Shown: piece after piece, positions 8,499 through 17,842 of the stretch
How positions within the stretch are numbered: position 1 is the stretch's first letter
Layout of the letters: each line of letters begins with the position of its first letter
Assembly: GCF_006265175.1 (NCBI RefSeq)
Contig: NZ_VDCQ01000063.1
Location: 1 to 63,051, forward strand
From: Paenibacillus hemerocallicola
GTDB lineage: Bacteria; Bacillota; Bacilli; Paenibacillales; NBRC-103111
DNA: 63,051 bases
Direction: 5' to 3'
The notes under the pieces: model-generated
The model's input: only the letters and a program-made list of their open reading frames with translations
What the model was told of the DNA's origin: nothing
The model's database searches: none
Position numbers and translations under genes: made by a program

Positions 8499-8591
8499 CC
8501 GAAAGGCGGCATGGTCGGAGATCATGTGCAGCAGAGGCTTGCATAGGCGATCCCGTACAAACATTTTCAGTTCGACGGGAGGTTGAAAGCG

Positions 8592-9587
8592 TTGAACCTG
8601 GCTCTGGAAGCATGGAACGCATGCCGATTGACGGAAGAGAAAGCGTACTGCGCTGACGGATTCGTATTCAGACAAAACCATCCCGCGTTTCCGGTATGGG
8701 ATACCGACGTATTTCCCGATCCGGACACGTTGATGAAGATCTACAAGCCGACGGCGGTCGGTGTGGAGTTCCATGCGCATACTTATCTTCAATTGTGCTA
8801 TGTCAACAAGGGACAATGCCGACATTACATGGAGCAATTCGCGAGCGAAGCGGTCAAGGGCGATTTGCTGCTCATCCCGCCCTACATCTATCATACGTTC
8901 GAGCGCATCAACGACCGCACCGAGCCGGAGCTCATCCAGATCGACTTCATGCCCTCCTTCATCAACGAACATTTCGACAGCTTGCGTTACGATTCGGGCT
9001 TGTTCGATTTCGCCTACATCGAGCCGTTCGTCATATCCGCCAACAAGCTGCGTCCCAAGCTCGTGCTGTCGGATTCGGTCCGGCAGCAATTGGAAGCGCT
9101 TTTACAAGAAATGCTGTTGGAGCAGGAGAAGCGAAAGGAGGGATACAAGCACCTTCTGAAGGCCGACCTCCTGAGGCTTCTCGTCATCATCGGCAGACAA
9201 TTTTCCAATTCGAATTACGAGAGCGACAAGGACGAGAAGCTGCTGCGCAAGCATAAGACGGCGATGCTGGCTACGATCCGCTACATGGACGAGCATTACG
9301 CGGACGATCTGAAGCTCGTCGAGGTGTGCCAATACGCGATGCTGTCGCAAACGTACTTCAGTCACTTCCTCAAATATTTGACCGGCAAAACGTTCACCGA
9401 GTACATCAACGACCGGCGCATCAACAAATCGCTCGAGATGCTGAAGAACAGTGACAAAAACGTGGCCGACATTTGCTTCGAGGTCGGGTTCAACGAAGTG
9501 ACCCACTTCAATCGGATGTTCAAAAAAACGATGGGTTTGACCCCGACGGCATTTCGCAAACGGGAAGCCGCATACAGAAACCCGTAA
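8592..9587 (+). CDS. AraC family transcriptional regulator
   Basis: 331 residues from the TTG at 8592, which sits nine bases after GGGAGG; an in-frame TTG at 8583 lies too close. The N-terminal cupin has VEFHAHTYLQLCYVNKG and GDLLLIPPYIYHTFE. The C-terminal double helix-turn-helix includes LVEVCQYAMLSQTYFSHFLK and NVADICFEVGFNEVTHFNRM followed by FKKTMGLTPTAFRK. It directly precedes a solute-binding lipoprotein gene on the same strand, a standard arrangement in Paenibacillaceae in which the AraC protein controls the uptake gene. The promoter at 9657 is a possible target. The ligand is unknown. Confidence 0.9.
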   Translation: MNLALEAWNACRLTEEKAYCADGFVFRQNHPAFPVWDTDVFPDPDTLMKIYKPTAVGVEFHAHTYLQLCYVNKGQCRHYMEQFASEAVKGDLLLIPPYIYHTFERINDRTEPELIQIDFMPSFINEHFDSLRYDSGLFDFAYIEPFVISANKLRPKLVLSDSVRQQLEALLQEMLLEQEKRKEGYKHLLKADLLRLLVIIGRQFSNSNYESDKDEKLLRKHKTAMLATIRYMDEHYADDLKLVEVCQYAMLSQTYFSHFLKYLTGKTFTEYINDRRINKSLEMLKNSDKNVADICFEVGFNEVTHFNRMFKKTMGLTPTAFRKREAAYRNP

Positions 9588-9656
9588 AAAACGATTTATT
9601 GCAGGTTCGGTCTAGTTTTTGCTCAAAAGGATAAGAAACCGGCCCGATTACGCTCT

Positions 9657-9662
9657 TATAAT
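9657..9662 (+). promoter_or_regulatory. Probable -10 box for the solute-binding protein gene
   Basis: TATAAT, 43 bases before the ATG at 9705. No convincing -35 hexamer lies 16-18 bases upstream, as expected for a promoter that needs an activator such as the AraC protein just upstream. Confidence 0.45.
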
Positions 9663-9704
9663 GGAAATGTCCAAACATTCACATATACGAAAGGGGAATC
9701 AGGC

Positions 9705-11030
9705 ATGGCCAACCGAAACAGGACCAAGACATCGGTCCTCCTGCTGGCGCTTCTCATGACATTGGCGTCTTGCAGCACCCCGGGGGATGGGGCAAAACCG
9801 GCCGAACAAGGGGGCGACAATCCGGAACCGGCAAAACGCGACCCGGTCAACCTCGTCATTTACTATCCGTTCAATACCGAATTCGATGCGGATGGCTTAA
9901 TGAAAACGTTCGGCGACCCGATCAAAAAGAAATTTCCGCACATCACGCCTCAGTTCATTCTGGGCGGAACGAAGGAAACCGGCCTCAACGAGCTGATCGC
10001 CGCGGGACAGCAGATCGACATCATCTTTTCCTCGATCGGATCCGTCGTTCCTTATCTGGTCGATACGAAGCTGATCTACGACATCACGCCCCAGCTCGAG
10101 AAGTACAAGTACGATCTGAACCGGCTCGAGCCGACCATGGTCGATATGGGCAAAAGCCTTAACGACGGGAAGCTGTTCGGCTTGCCGGTGTATGTTCCTC
10201 CTTCCGCTCTGTACTATAACAAGGATCTATTCGACAAATTCGGCGTGCCGTATCCGAAGGACGGAATCACTTGGGACGAACTGTACGATCTCAACAAACG
10301 GCTAGTCCGCAAAGAAGGGGAAACGCAATATTTCGGATTGGGCAACGCCTTCGCCCATTTCGCGCTGCTCAATCAGCGCGGACTGAATCCGATCGATCCG
10401 GGCACGCTCGAAGCAAAAATTACGACTGACGGATGGAAGCGATTCGCCGAGAACATCATCCGGTTCTACCAGGATTCGGCTTACGACGAAAAGCAGCTGA
10501 ACGTGACCGCCCAAAACAACGGCTTCTTCAAAGACCGGAACACCGCCATGTACTTGTCGATCACCGGGCTTCAATACGCCCAGCTCGAAGGGTTGAATTT
10601 CGATATCGCTTCGTTTCCGAGCGACAAGGATGCGCCGGGCGTGGGCGCTCAGCCGTATCCGACATTCTTCAATATTACGGGCACGAGCAAGTACAAGGAC
10701 GACGCATTCGAGGTTATCGCCTATTTGACTTCCAACGAGATCCAAGCCGCTCTGGCCAAGGCGGGAAAAATGCTGCCCGCCGTCAAGGACAAAGCGATCA
10801 AAAACGCCTTCGGTCAAGATGCGCCTCTGTTTCAAAACAAAAACGTGAAAGCGCTCTATCCGGAGAAGTACGGCTCTTCCAGCCTGTGGACGAGATACAA
10901 CAGCATCGCGACTACGCAATTTTATTACGCCGTCATCAATGCCGCCGTGGGCAAGAAAGACTTGAATACGGCGTTGAGGGAAGCGGAAGAGGAAGCCAAC
11001 AAGCAAATTCGAACGCAAAAAGGCAAATGA
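9705..11030 (+). CDS. Extracellular solute-binding lipoprotein, ABC sugar-type (family 1)
   Basis: 441 residues. The signal peptide ends in a lipobox (LLMTLASC, Cys near residue 23), so the mature protein is lipid-anchored outside the membrane. The body has typical family 1 features: GQQIDIIFSSIGSVVPYLVD, SALYYNKDLFDKFGVPYPKD and the C-terminal helical NTALREAEEEANKQ. Such proteins deliver sugars or oligosaccharides to a pair of MsmF/MsmG-like permeases. None is in this operon, so the permeases are either elsewhere or lost. The downstream DUF4838 genes point to glycans or glycan-derived ligands, but this is inference. Confidence 0.92.
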   Translation: MANRNRTKTSVLLLALLMTLASCSTPGDGAKPAEQGGDNPEPAKRDPVNLVIYYPFNTEFDADGLMKTFGDPIKKKFPHITPQFILGGTKETGLNELIAAGQQIDIIFSSIGSVVPYLVDTKLIYDITPQLEKYKYDLNRLEPTMVDMGKSLNDGKLFGLPVYVPPSALYYNKDLFDKFGVPYPKDGITWDELYDLNKRLVRKEGETQYFGLGNAFAHFALLNQRGLNPIDPGTLEAKITTDGWKRFAENIIRFYQDSAYDEKQLNVTAQNNGFFKDRNTAMYLSITGLQYAQLEGLNFDIASFPSDKDAPGVGAQPYPTFFNITGTSKYKDDAFEVIAYLTSNEIQAALAKAGKMLPAVKDKAIKNAFGQDAPLFQNKNVKALYPEKYGSSSLWTRYNSIATTQFYYAVINAAVGKKDLNTALREAEEEANKQIRTQKGK

Positions 11031-11076
11031 TCGATACACCTGCCTACAATTTAGGAATAACGGAGGAGAGAAAACC

Positions 11077-13536
11077 ATGACTGAAGCTTCAAGCGTTGCA
11101 GCCTGCCTGGACATCGTCCGCGACGGGCAAGCCCGCGCCGTCGTGCTGATCGATTACGAAACGGACGAGAGGACGCGCGACGCGGCCTGCAAGCTGGTCC
11201 ATTATGTTCGCACTGCGACCGGTTCGGAGATCCCGCTCATGACGGAGAAGCAATTGGCGGCGGCCGGAGAGGGATGGAGCGACGCCGTACGCCTGTACGT
11301 CGGGATCGTTCCCGCGGATCAAGAGCGGCCGATTCGGGATGCCATCGCCGAACTGAATGTCGACGGATTCGTCATCTATCCCGGCGACAACCGCCTGACG
11401 ATCATCGGGCCCACTCCATGGGGAACGCAATTCGGCGTGTTCGAGTTTCTGGAGCGGTATGTCGGCGTCCGCTGGCTGCTCCCCGGTCAGGACGGGGAAG
11501 ACGTTCCGGCCGTCTCGACGATTCGGGCGGCGCCGGAAATCGTTCGCGATCAGCCGGCCTTCCTGTCGCAGCGATTCTACATCCGTCCGGGCAACGGTAT
11601 CCTGTTCTGGGACTGGTACAACGATTGGGCGCTGCATAACCGGATGCACGAGAAGGTGAATCCCGCCCATAATTTGTTCCAGCTGTTTCCCCCGGAGAAA
11701 TACGGGAAATCCCACCCGGAATTTTACCCGAAAGGACGGGTTCCCGAGGGGAGGATCATGTGGCAGCCCAGCTTCACGAACCCGGATACGGTGACGGAAG
11801 CGATCGAGACGATATGCCGGTACTTCGACAGCCATCCCGACGAGACCGCCTATTCGCTCGCGGTCAACGATTCGGGCGGCTATTGCGAGGAAGATCCGGA
11901 TCATCCGCGCTACCCGAACCGGTTGAACTCGGTCGGATCGCAGAACATGTCGAATCTGTATTACACGTGGGTCAATCAGGTGGCCGAAGGCGTGCTGAAG
12001 CGGCATCCGGACAAATATTTCGGCGTGCTCGCCTACGCCCAAGTGTACGATCCGCCGACCGGCGTCAAGCTGCATCCGCATGTCGTCCCGTTCATAACGG
12101 ACGATCGTCTTTCCTGGGCGGACCCGAACGCGGAAACGGATGGCAAGGCGTTGACCGAAAAGTGGCTGAAGGCGGCGCCGGGCTTGGGCTTTTACGAATA
12201 TTTGTACGGCAGCCCGTATGCGGTTCCGAGAATTTACCCGCATCATATGGCCAAAGTTTACCGATACGCGCGCGATGCGGGGGTTCGATCCCAGATCGCG
12301 GAGGCTTACGCCAATTATGGCGAGGGACCCAAGCTTTGGCTGGCCGCCAAGCTGCTATGGAACCCGGACGCCGATGTGGACGCCCTCCTGCAGGAATGGT
12401 ACGAACGCGCAGTCGGACCGGAAGCGGCCCCCTATTTGGCGGCGTATTACGATCATTGGGAACGATTCTGGACGGAACGCGTGCCCGAGACGACCTGGTT
12501 TCGCAATTGGTACGCCATGAAGCCGCACAGCAACTATATGCATCTTCATATAACGAGTTATTTGCAAGCGGTGACGGACGAGGATATGGAGAAAAGCCGG
12601 GAATGGCTGGAGCAAATGACGGCCCGAACGCAAACCGCCGCCCAGCGCAAACGGTCGCGGATGATCATGAAGCAGTTCGAATACTACGAAGCTTGCGTTT
12701 TCAGTTATCCGCGAAATCTGAACATCCGGCCGATCGCACAGTCAACGGACGGTCTGGCCTGGCTGGACAAGTACGTGCGCAGTCTGAAGCTGGCCGACGA
12801 GCGGCTGGTCATGGTGAAGGACTTCAATCTGGATCCGTGGTTGATTCACGGGTATTCGCCGGATATTTTCAGATTCGATACGATGTGGAGCGGATTCAAC
12901 GACCGCATGATGCAGGCGTTGACAGCTTGGATTGCCGCGGAAGGCGAGAGCGGAGCGGTAAGGAAGCGGATTCGGCAATTGCTCGAGTCCGAATCGTCCA
13001 AGGTGCGCCGTTACGTCAAGCTGCTGCTGGCGGCGGCGGACCGGCGGGAGTCGCTCAATGCGGATTCGTCGTTCGAATCGGAGGTCGGGGAATCCGCGTC
13101 CTATCGGTTCGAACCGGGCGGGGAAGGGACGATTCGGCGGACGGACCGGGTTGCGCGCACGGGATCGCACAGCATCCTGATGAAAGGCATCACCCGGCAA
13201 GGCAGCATTTCCCATACGTTTTCTCCGGCCCCCGGTTCATACGGCATGACCGCCAAAGTATTTACCGCCGAGAATACGATCAAGAGCCGGGGGAACGTCT
13301 ATATGACGGTCGAGTTTCTCGACGGCGAAGCTCGCTCGCTCTCCCAGGTTCAGACGGATCGAAGATTAGTCGACGACGCGTCGGGAAGCTGGACGACGGT
13401 CGCCTGGGTCGGCGACGTTCCCGAGGAAATAGAAGGGAGCCGGGTGGCCGGCGTTCGCATCGCCCTTTTTGCCAGCCTGTTCTTCAAGGAAGAGGAACTG
13501 TTTGTCGACGATTGGAGCTTCCTCCGTCTGGATTGA
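11077..13536 (+). CDS. DUF4838 domain protein without a signal peptide
   Basis: 819 residues. The first 700 match the second gene at 13734 almost throughout, with shared segments such as GVRWLLPGQDGEDVP, AYSLAVNDSGGYCEEDPDHP and FITDDRLSWADP, which mark the DUF4838 family of glycoside-hydrolase-like proteins of unknown activity. The last 160 residues (SLNADSSFESEVGESASYRF to VDDWSFLRLD) look like a carbohydrate-binding beta-sandwich. Unlike its neighbour it starts directly at the domain (MTEASSVAACLDIVRDGQ), with no signal sequence and a good GGAGGAG upstream, so it should stay in the cytoplasm. Conserved acidic residues in DSGGYCE and ITDDRLSW are candidates for catalysis. Confidence 0.85.
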   Translation: MTEASSVAACLDIVRDGQARAVVLIDYETDERTRDAACKLVHYVRTATGSEIPLMTEKQLAAAGEGWSDAVRLYVGIVPADQERPIRDAIAELNVDGFVIYPGDNRLTIIGPTPWGTQFGVFEFLERYVGVRWLLPGQDGEDVPAVSTIRAAPEIVRDQPAFLSQRFYIRPGNGILFWDWYNDWALHNRMHEKVNPAHNLFQLFPPEKYGKSHPEFYPKGRVPEGRIMWQPSFTNPDTVTEAIETICRYFDSHPDETAYSLAVNDSGGYCEEDPDHPRYPNRLNSVGSQNMSNLYYTWVNQVAEGVLKRHPDKYFGVLAYAQVYDPPTGVKLHPHVVPFITDDRLSWADPNAETDGKALTEKWLKAAPGLGFYEYLYGSPYAVPRIYPHHMAKVYRYARDAGVRSQIAEAYANYGEGPKLWLAAKLLWNPDADVDALLQEWYERAVGPEAAPYLAAYYDHWERFWTERVPETTWFRNWYAMKPHSNYMHLHITSYLQAVTDEDMEKSREWLEQMTARTQTAAQRKRSRMIMKQFEYYEACVFSYPRNLNIRPIAQSTDGLAWLDKYVRSLKLADERLVMVKDFNLDPWLIHGYSPDIFRFDTMWSGFNDRMMQALTAWIAAEGESGAVRKRIRQLLESESSKVRRYVKLLLAAADRRESLNADSSFESEVGESASYRFEPGGEGTIRRTDRVARTGSHSILMKGITRQGSISHTFSPAPGSYGMTAKVFTAENTIKSRGNVYMTVEFLDGEARSLSQVQTDRRLVDDASGSWTTVAWVGDVPEEIEGSRVAGVRIALFASLFFKEEELFVDDWSFLRLD

Positions 13537-13585
13537 AACGCGGGAAACCGCCCGAGACGGCGAGTGATGAATAGATGGCAGCACG

Positions 13586-13619
13586 AGTCATGCGCGGAAC
13601 GTTTTTTCTGTGCATGGCT
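13586..13619 (+). terminator. Terminator-like hairpin after the first DUF4838 gene
   Basis: AGTCATGCGC pairs with GTGCATGGCT (two G-T wobbles) around a 14-base loop, 50 bases after the stop. The trailing sequence is only partly T-rich (CTTTCT), so termination may be partial. Confidence 0.45.
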
Positions 13620-13680
13620 CTTTCTATATAAAGCTGCAATGATCGCGAAAGGAGGACAGAAGGAAGTGCAGCGCGCAAGT

Positions 13681-13701
13681 TACCGTAAACGTTTGCCGGT
13701 A
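13681..13701. promoter_or_regulatory. LacI/CcpA-like operator upstream of the secreted DUF4838 gene
   Basis: An imperfect 21-base palindrome (TACCG...CGGTA arms) around AAACGTTT. The core fits GNAANCGNWNNC of catabolite-responsive elements, but the outer bases fit a LacI-type operator better. It lies 33 bases before the GTG start. Confidence 0.5.
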
Positions 13702-13733
13702 GAAAGCAGCTTTCAATTTGGGAGGGACATGGT

Positions 13734-16355
13734 GTGAATGCGAAAACCATTCGTCGTATGTTAGGCACTGTATCGATTTTTACTCTTCTATTGGCTTGGA
13801 GCGGCACGATAGGGGGGGAACCGGTCGATCCCGGCGCACAAGGAACGCGGGCAGTCGCAGGCGACACGGCAGGCACGGCCGTCTTGCCGGTCACATTGTC
13901 GGCATCGCAATCCTTGACCGCGCCTCTGACGCTTGTGGAGAACGGGCAAAGCCAAGCCGTCGTGCTCGTGGCGGCCAATGCCGACGCGAAAACGGTTGCG
14001 TCCGCGAACAAGCTGTCCGACTATGTAGAAAAGTCGACCGGCGCCGTTCTGCCCGTGGAGACGCAGATCGACCCTAACGAGCCTACGGTGACCGTGCATG
14101 TGTATGTCGGCTCGGCCGCGCCGGAGCATACCGGCGTCCCCGCGCTTCTCGCCGGCCTGAAGGATGACGGGTTCGTGATCCATGCGGAAGGGCGGAGCAT
14201 CTCGATTGTCGGACCGACGGCTTTCGGAACCGAGTTCGGGGTGAACGAATTTTTGGAGCGGTATGTCGGCGTGCGCTGGCTGCTGCCCGGACCGGACGGC
14301 GAGGATGTGCCGACGAGCCCCGATCTTGAAGTACCCGAAGAAACGGTTCGCCAAGATCCTGCATTTTTCTCCCGCTACTTCTACATCTATCCGTCGGCCA
14401 ATTCGTCCATCTGGCCGATGTATACGGAGTGGACGTCGAACAATCGAATCCGCCAGGTGGTCAATCCCGCCCACAACTTGCACCAGCTTTTCCCGCCGTC
14501 GAAGTACGGCTCGACCCATCCGGAATTTTATCCGAACGGTCAAGTTCCCGCGGGCAACATCGGGTGGCAGCCTTGCTTCTCGAATCCCGATACGATCCCG
14601 GAAGCGATATCCACGATCAAGCAGTACTTTGCCGCCAATCCTGGCGCCGTCGCGTATTCGCTTGCGGTGAACGATTCGGGCGGGTATTGCGAAGCCAATC
14701 CGAGCCATCCTTCTTATCCGAACAAGCTCAACTCGATCGGGCTGCAGGACATGTCGAACGTGTACTACTCCTGGGTGAATCAGGTTGCCGCAGGCGTCTT
14801 GCTGGATTATCCGGACAAATATTTCAGCGTGCTGGCTTATGCCGAGGTATACGATCCGCCGACCAATGTCACCTTAAATTCGCGCGTCATCCCGTTCATT
14901 ACGGACGACCGTCTCTCTTGGGCGGAGACTGCCGCGGGCACGGAAGGACACGACCTGACCGATGCATGGAGCGATGCGGCGCCGACCTTCGGCTTTTACG
15001 AATATTTGTACGGGTCTCCCTATACGGTCCCGAGGGTATACCCGCACCAAATGGCGGATAATTATCGGTACGCCCGCGATCAAGGTGCCGACGTCCAAAT
15101 TGCGGAAGCCTATCCGAACTGGGGAGAGGGTCCCAAGCTGTGGCTGTCGGCCAAGCTGCAGTGGAATCCCGATGCGGACGAGGACGAGCTGCTCGACGAG
15201 TGGTACGAGCGCGCGGTCGGGCCCCAGGCTGCGCCTTATGTGAAGACGTATTACGAGCATTGGGAGCAATTTTGGACGGATCGCGTATTCGAGACGGGCT
15301 GGTATAAAAATTGGCGGATTAAGGAGCCGCGCAGCAACTATATGCATCTGCAGAATATGGGGTATTTGCAGGCGGTGACGGACCAAGACATGGCTTTGAG
15401 CCGCGGCTGGCTTGAAAGCGCGGTCGCAAGTACGCAGACGGCCGCCCAGCTGAAGCGGGCGCAGATGCTTCTGGATCAGTTCGAGTTCTATGAAGCATCC
15501 GTGCTCAGTTACCCGAGAAATCTCCAAATCCCGCCTATCTCGGGCGAAGCGGAGGGACTCGATTGGCTGGAACGGTACGTGGACAGCCTGCAGCTGGCCG
15601 ACTCGCGGCTGACGCTGGTGCAAAGCTTCAATTCCGATCCTTGGCTCATTCAAGGCTATTTGCCGAGCACGTTCAATTACAATACGATCTGGAACGGGTT
15701 CAATGATCGGATACTCCATGCATTGGCCGCTTGGGTCGCAGCCGAACCGGTTAACGGGGGCGTGAGAACGGAAATCCAGCAGTTGATCGCCTCCACCGGC
15801 TCGGCCAAAGTGCGCAATCATCTGAAGCTGATATTGGCCGAAGCCGCGGGAACCGCCCCGATCAACACCAATGCCTCGTTCGAGACGGGGACCGCGACGA
15901 GCGCGCCGCCTTTCGGGTTCTGGATTCAGCCCCCGGTTACGAGCGAAGTGATCCGACGGACGAATGCCGTAGCCCATACGGGCAGCTACAGCGCGGAGTT
16001 GAAAGGAATTACCCGATTCGGCGCGGTAACGCTGATCACTTCGGTTACTGCAGGCACGTACGGGGTCACGGCTGACTACTATTCGCCGCCCGACAGCATC
16101 CACGGAACGGGGAGCGTCTACATGACGGGAAGCTTGCTGGATGCGAACAACAATACGCTCTCCACCTTCCGAACCGATCGGAGAATCGCCGCCGACACGT
16201 CGGGAGACTGGGCGACGCTCGCCTGGGTCGGAGATATCCCCGCGCAGATCAACGGCGTTCCGGTCGCGAAGCTCTCGCTCGTCCTATACGCCAACGCGTT
16301 TAACCAAGGCGAATCTTTGTACGTGGACGATTTCCAAGTTACACCGTTGAATTAA
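13734..16355 (+). CDS. Secreted DUF4838 domain protein
   Basis: 873 residues from a GTG placed eight bases after GGGAGG. Residues 1-26 form a signal peptide (basic MNAKTIRRM, hydrophobic VSIFTLLLAW) without a lipobox Cys, so the protein is probably released or wall-associated. The rest parallels the 11077 gene: FLERYVGVRWLLPGPDGEDV, YSLAVNDSGGYCEANPSHPS, ITDDRLSWAET, and a C-terminal beta-sandwich from about residue 705 ending VDDFQVTPLN. The two genes are tandem duplicates that differ mainly in destination. Family activity is not established; glycan hydrolysis is a reasonable guess from the fold family and neighbours. Confidence 0.87.
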   Translation: MNAKTIRRMLGTVSIFTLLLAWSGTIGGEPVDPGAQGTRAVAGDTAGTAVLPVTLSASQSLTAPLTLVENGQSQAVVLVAANADAKTVASANKLSDYVEKSTGAVLPVETQIDPNEPTVTVHVYVGSAAPEHTGVPALLAGLKDDGFVIHAEGRSISIVGPTAFGTEFGVNEFLERYVGVRWLLPGPDGEDVPTSPDLEVPEETVRQDPAFFSRYFYIYPSANSSIWPMYTEWTSNNRIRQVVNPAHNLHQLFPPSKYGSTHPEFYPNGQVPAGNIGWQPCFSNPDTIPEAISTIKQYFAANPGAVAYSLAVNDSGGYCEANPSHPSYPNKLNSIGLQDMSNVYYSWVNQVAAGVLLDYPDKYFSVLAYAEVYDPPTNVTLNSRVIPFITDDRLSWAETAAGTEGHDLTDAWSDAAPTFGFYEYLYGSPYTVPRVYPHQMADNYRYARDQGADVQIAEAYPNWGEGPKLWLSAKLQWNPDADEDELLDEWYERAVGPQAAPYVKTYYEHWEQFWTDRVFETGWYKNWRIKEPRSNYMHLQNMGYLQAVTDQDMALSRGWLESAVASTQTAAQLKRAQMLLDQFEFYEASVLSYPRNLQIPPISGEAEGLDWLERYVDSLQLADSRLTLVQSFNSDPWLIQGYLPSTFNYNTIWNGFNDRILHALAAWVAAEPVNGGVRTEIQQLIASTGSAKVRNHLKLILAEAAGTAPINTNASFETGTATSAPPFGFWIQPPVTSEVIRRTNAVAHTGSYSAELKGITRFGAVTLITSVTAGTYGVTADYYSPPDSIHGTGSVYMTGSLLDANNNTLSTFRTDRRIAADTSGDWATLAWVGDIPAQINGVPVAKLSLVLYANAFNQGESLYVDDFQVTPLN

Positions 16356-16375
16356 CGGGCTTTCTCGATCGTTCG

Positions 16376-16419
16376 GGCGGCTCTTCGGGACATGATGACA
16401 GGTGCCCGAGGGGCCGCCT
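16376..16419 (+). terminator. Terminator hairpin after the DUF4838 pair
   Basis: A GC-rich stem (GGGCGGC.../...GGCCGCC with inner CGGG/CCCG pairing) about 20 bases after the stop, followed by TTGTTT. It separates the DUF4838 genes from the Gfo/Idh/MocA gene. Confidence 0.6.
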
Positions 16420-16532
16420 TGTTTGCGGAATCGGCCTTGTTTTTCGTTGAAAAGGACAAGAACAGGCTCGCAACGGCCTTTACAATAGTAAGGAACGCCA
16501 GGATCGACAGATTGGAGAGGAGCTTATAAAAG

Positions 16533-17447
16533 ATGGAAGCCAGAAAATCGTTGAAGCTGGGCCTGATCGGCTTGGACACGTCCCATGTCGTCGTATTCAG
16601 CGAGTTGCTCAACCGGACCGAGCATCCGTACCACATACCCGGCGGGAGCATATCGGTCGCGTATCCGGGCGGATCGCCGGATATGCACATCAGCATCTCG
16701 CGCGTGGAAGGGTATACGAACGAATTGCGCGAGAAATTCGGCGTGACGATCGCCGATTCGCCGGAGGCGGTGGCCGAGCAATGCGACGCCGTGCTGCTCA
16801 CTTCGGTGGACGGCCGCGCGCATCTCGAACAATTCCGCCATATTGCGCCTTACGGCAAGCCGACCTTTATCGACAAGCCGTTTGCGACCTCATCGGCCGA
16901 CGCCCGGGAAATCATACGACTAGCCGAGCGCTACCGGATTCCGATGATGAGCAGCTCCTCGTTACGGTTTGCGGCCGGCTTGAAGGATGCGCTCGACGCG
17001 GCTACTCCGGAGGAGGGTACCCTTTTGGGCGCGGATTGCATCGGTCCGGCCACGCTCGAACCTTTGATGCCGGGACTGTTCTGCTACGGGATTCACGCGG
17101 TGGAGATGCTGTACACGATCATGGGGTCGGGCTGCTCACGGGTGACCACCCGTTCGAACGCCGACTACGACCTGGCCGTGGGGGAATGGGGGGACGGACG
17201 GATCGGCACGGTGCGGGGGAATCGCAAAGGCTACTATTTCGCCGCCGTGATTCATCGGGAGAAAGGCGCCCGGTACGCCGACGTGAGCGCGCATCCGAAG
17301 CCGTACTTCGCCGGCTTGCTGGAAGCGATCGTCGAGATGTTTCATACGGGCGTGCCAACCATTAAGGCGAAGGAATCGCTGGAGATCGTCCGCTTCATCG
17401 AAGCGTCGAACGAAAGCGCGGAAACCGGCCGAACGGTGTGGCTCTAG
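16533..17447 (+). CDS. Gfo/Idh/MocA family oxidoreductase
   Basis: 304 residues. The N-terminal Rossmann segment is KLGLIGLDTSHVVVF, unusual in having GLDTSH in place of the GxGxxG loop, which occurs in a subset of this family in Bacillota. The TFIDKPFATS segment corresponds to the EKP motif, with Asp instead of Glu before the catalytic Lys. A His that could act in catalysis is in YGIHAVEML. The family oxidises or epimerises sugars, inositols and their acids with NAD(P). It ends the carbohydrate island and is followed by its own terminator. The altered Gly loop means cofactor use should not be assumed. Confidence 0.82.
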   Translation: MEARKSLKLGLIGLDTSHVVVFSELLNRTEHPYHIPGGSISVAYPGGSPDMHISISRVEGYTNELREKFGVTIADSPEAVAEQCDAVLLTSVDGRAHLEQFRHIAPYGKPTFIDKPFATSSADAREIIRLAERYRIPMMSSSSLRFAAGLKDALDAATPEEGTLLGADCIGPATLEPLMPGLFCYGIHAVEMLYTIMGSGCSRVTTRSNADYDLAVGEWGDGRIGTVRGNRKGYYFAAVIHREKGARYADVSAHPKPYFAGLLEAIVEMFHTGVPTIKAKESLEIVRFIEASNESAETGRTVWL

Positions 17448-17450
17448 TCT

Positions 17451-17483
17451 ATGGGAGCGGCTGCCTCAAGCGGTTGCTCCCAT
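17451..17483 (+). terminator. Rho-independent terminator
   Basis: ATGGGAGC/GCTCCCAT arms extended by G-T pairs, with TTTGCTTT after the stem, directly behind the oxidoreductase stop. Confidence 0.75.
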
Positions 17484-17616
17484 TTGCTTTAAACTAACAA
17501 TCGGAAAAGCGCACCTTTCCAACGATTGGAACACATAAAAATCGAAAAATCAGAACCATGAATTTGCTGCCCGTGATCATTCCATCCGCAACACAATGGC
17601 TTATTGCGCATTGAAA

Positions 17617-17645
17617 TTAATGCTATTAAACATTAATAGTATTAA
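17617..17645. promoter_or_regulatory. Double AT-rich palindrome, candidate MarR operator
   Basis: Two copies of TTAATnnnATTAA (TTAATGCTATTAA and TTAATAGTATTAA) three bases apart, together forming a 29-base inverted repeat with one mismatch. It is in the 395-base gap before the marR-RND operon, about 200 bases from the marR start. MarR repressors bind such AT-rich dyads. The rest of this gap (17484-17842) holds no gene and no clear -35/-10 pair. Confidence 0.6.
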
Positions 17646-17842
17646 CCGAATCGTGCGAAAACATCCACAATTATCGAACAGTCCCGCGGCAACTCCGCAA
17701 CTACCCCTGTCTGCCTCCCTTACCGGGTTTAGCCCACAATATGATATTTGTCATGTGCAATTCCTTACGTTTGCTACTTTAACGGGAATTCCCCCATTAC
17801 TACAATAAGGAGTAGACACTAGCTTATCGATAGGAGCCTCCA

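Noticed and set aside
11760-13574. A 604-codon frame within the first DUF4838 gene
   Set aside because: Its Arg/Gly/Ser-rich composition is that of an out-of-phase reading of a GC-rich gene.
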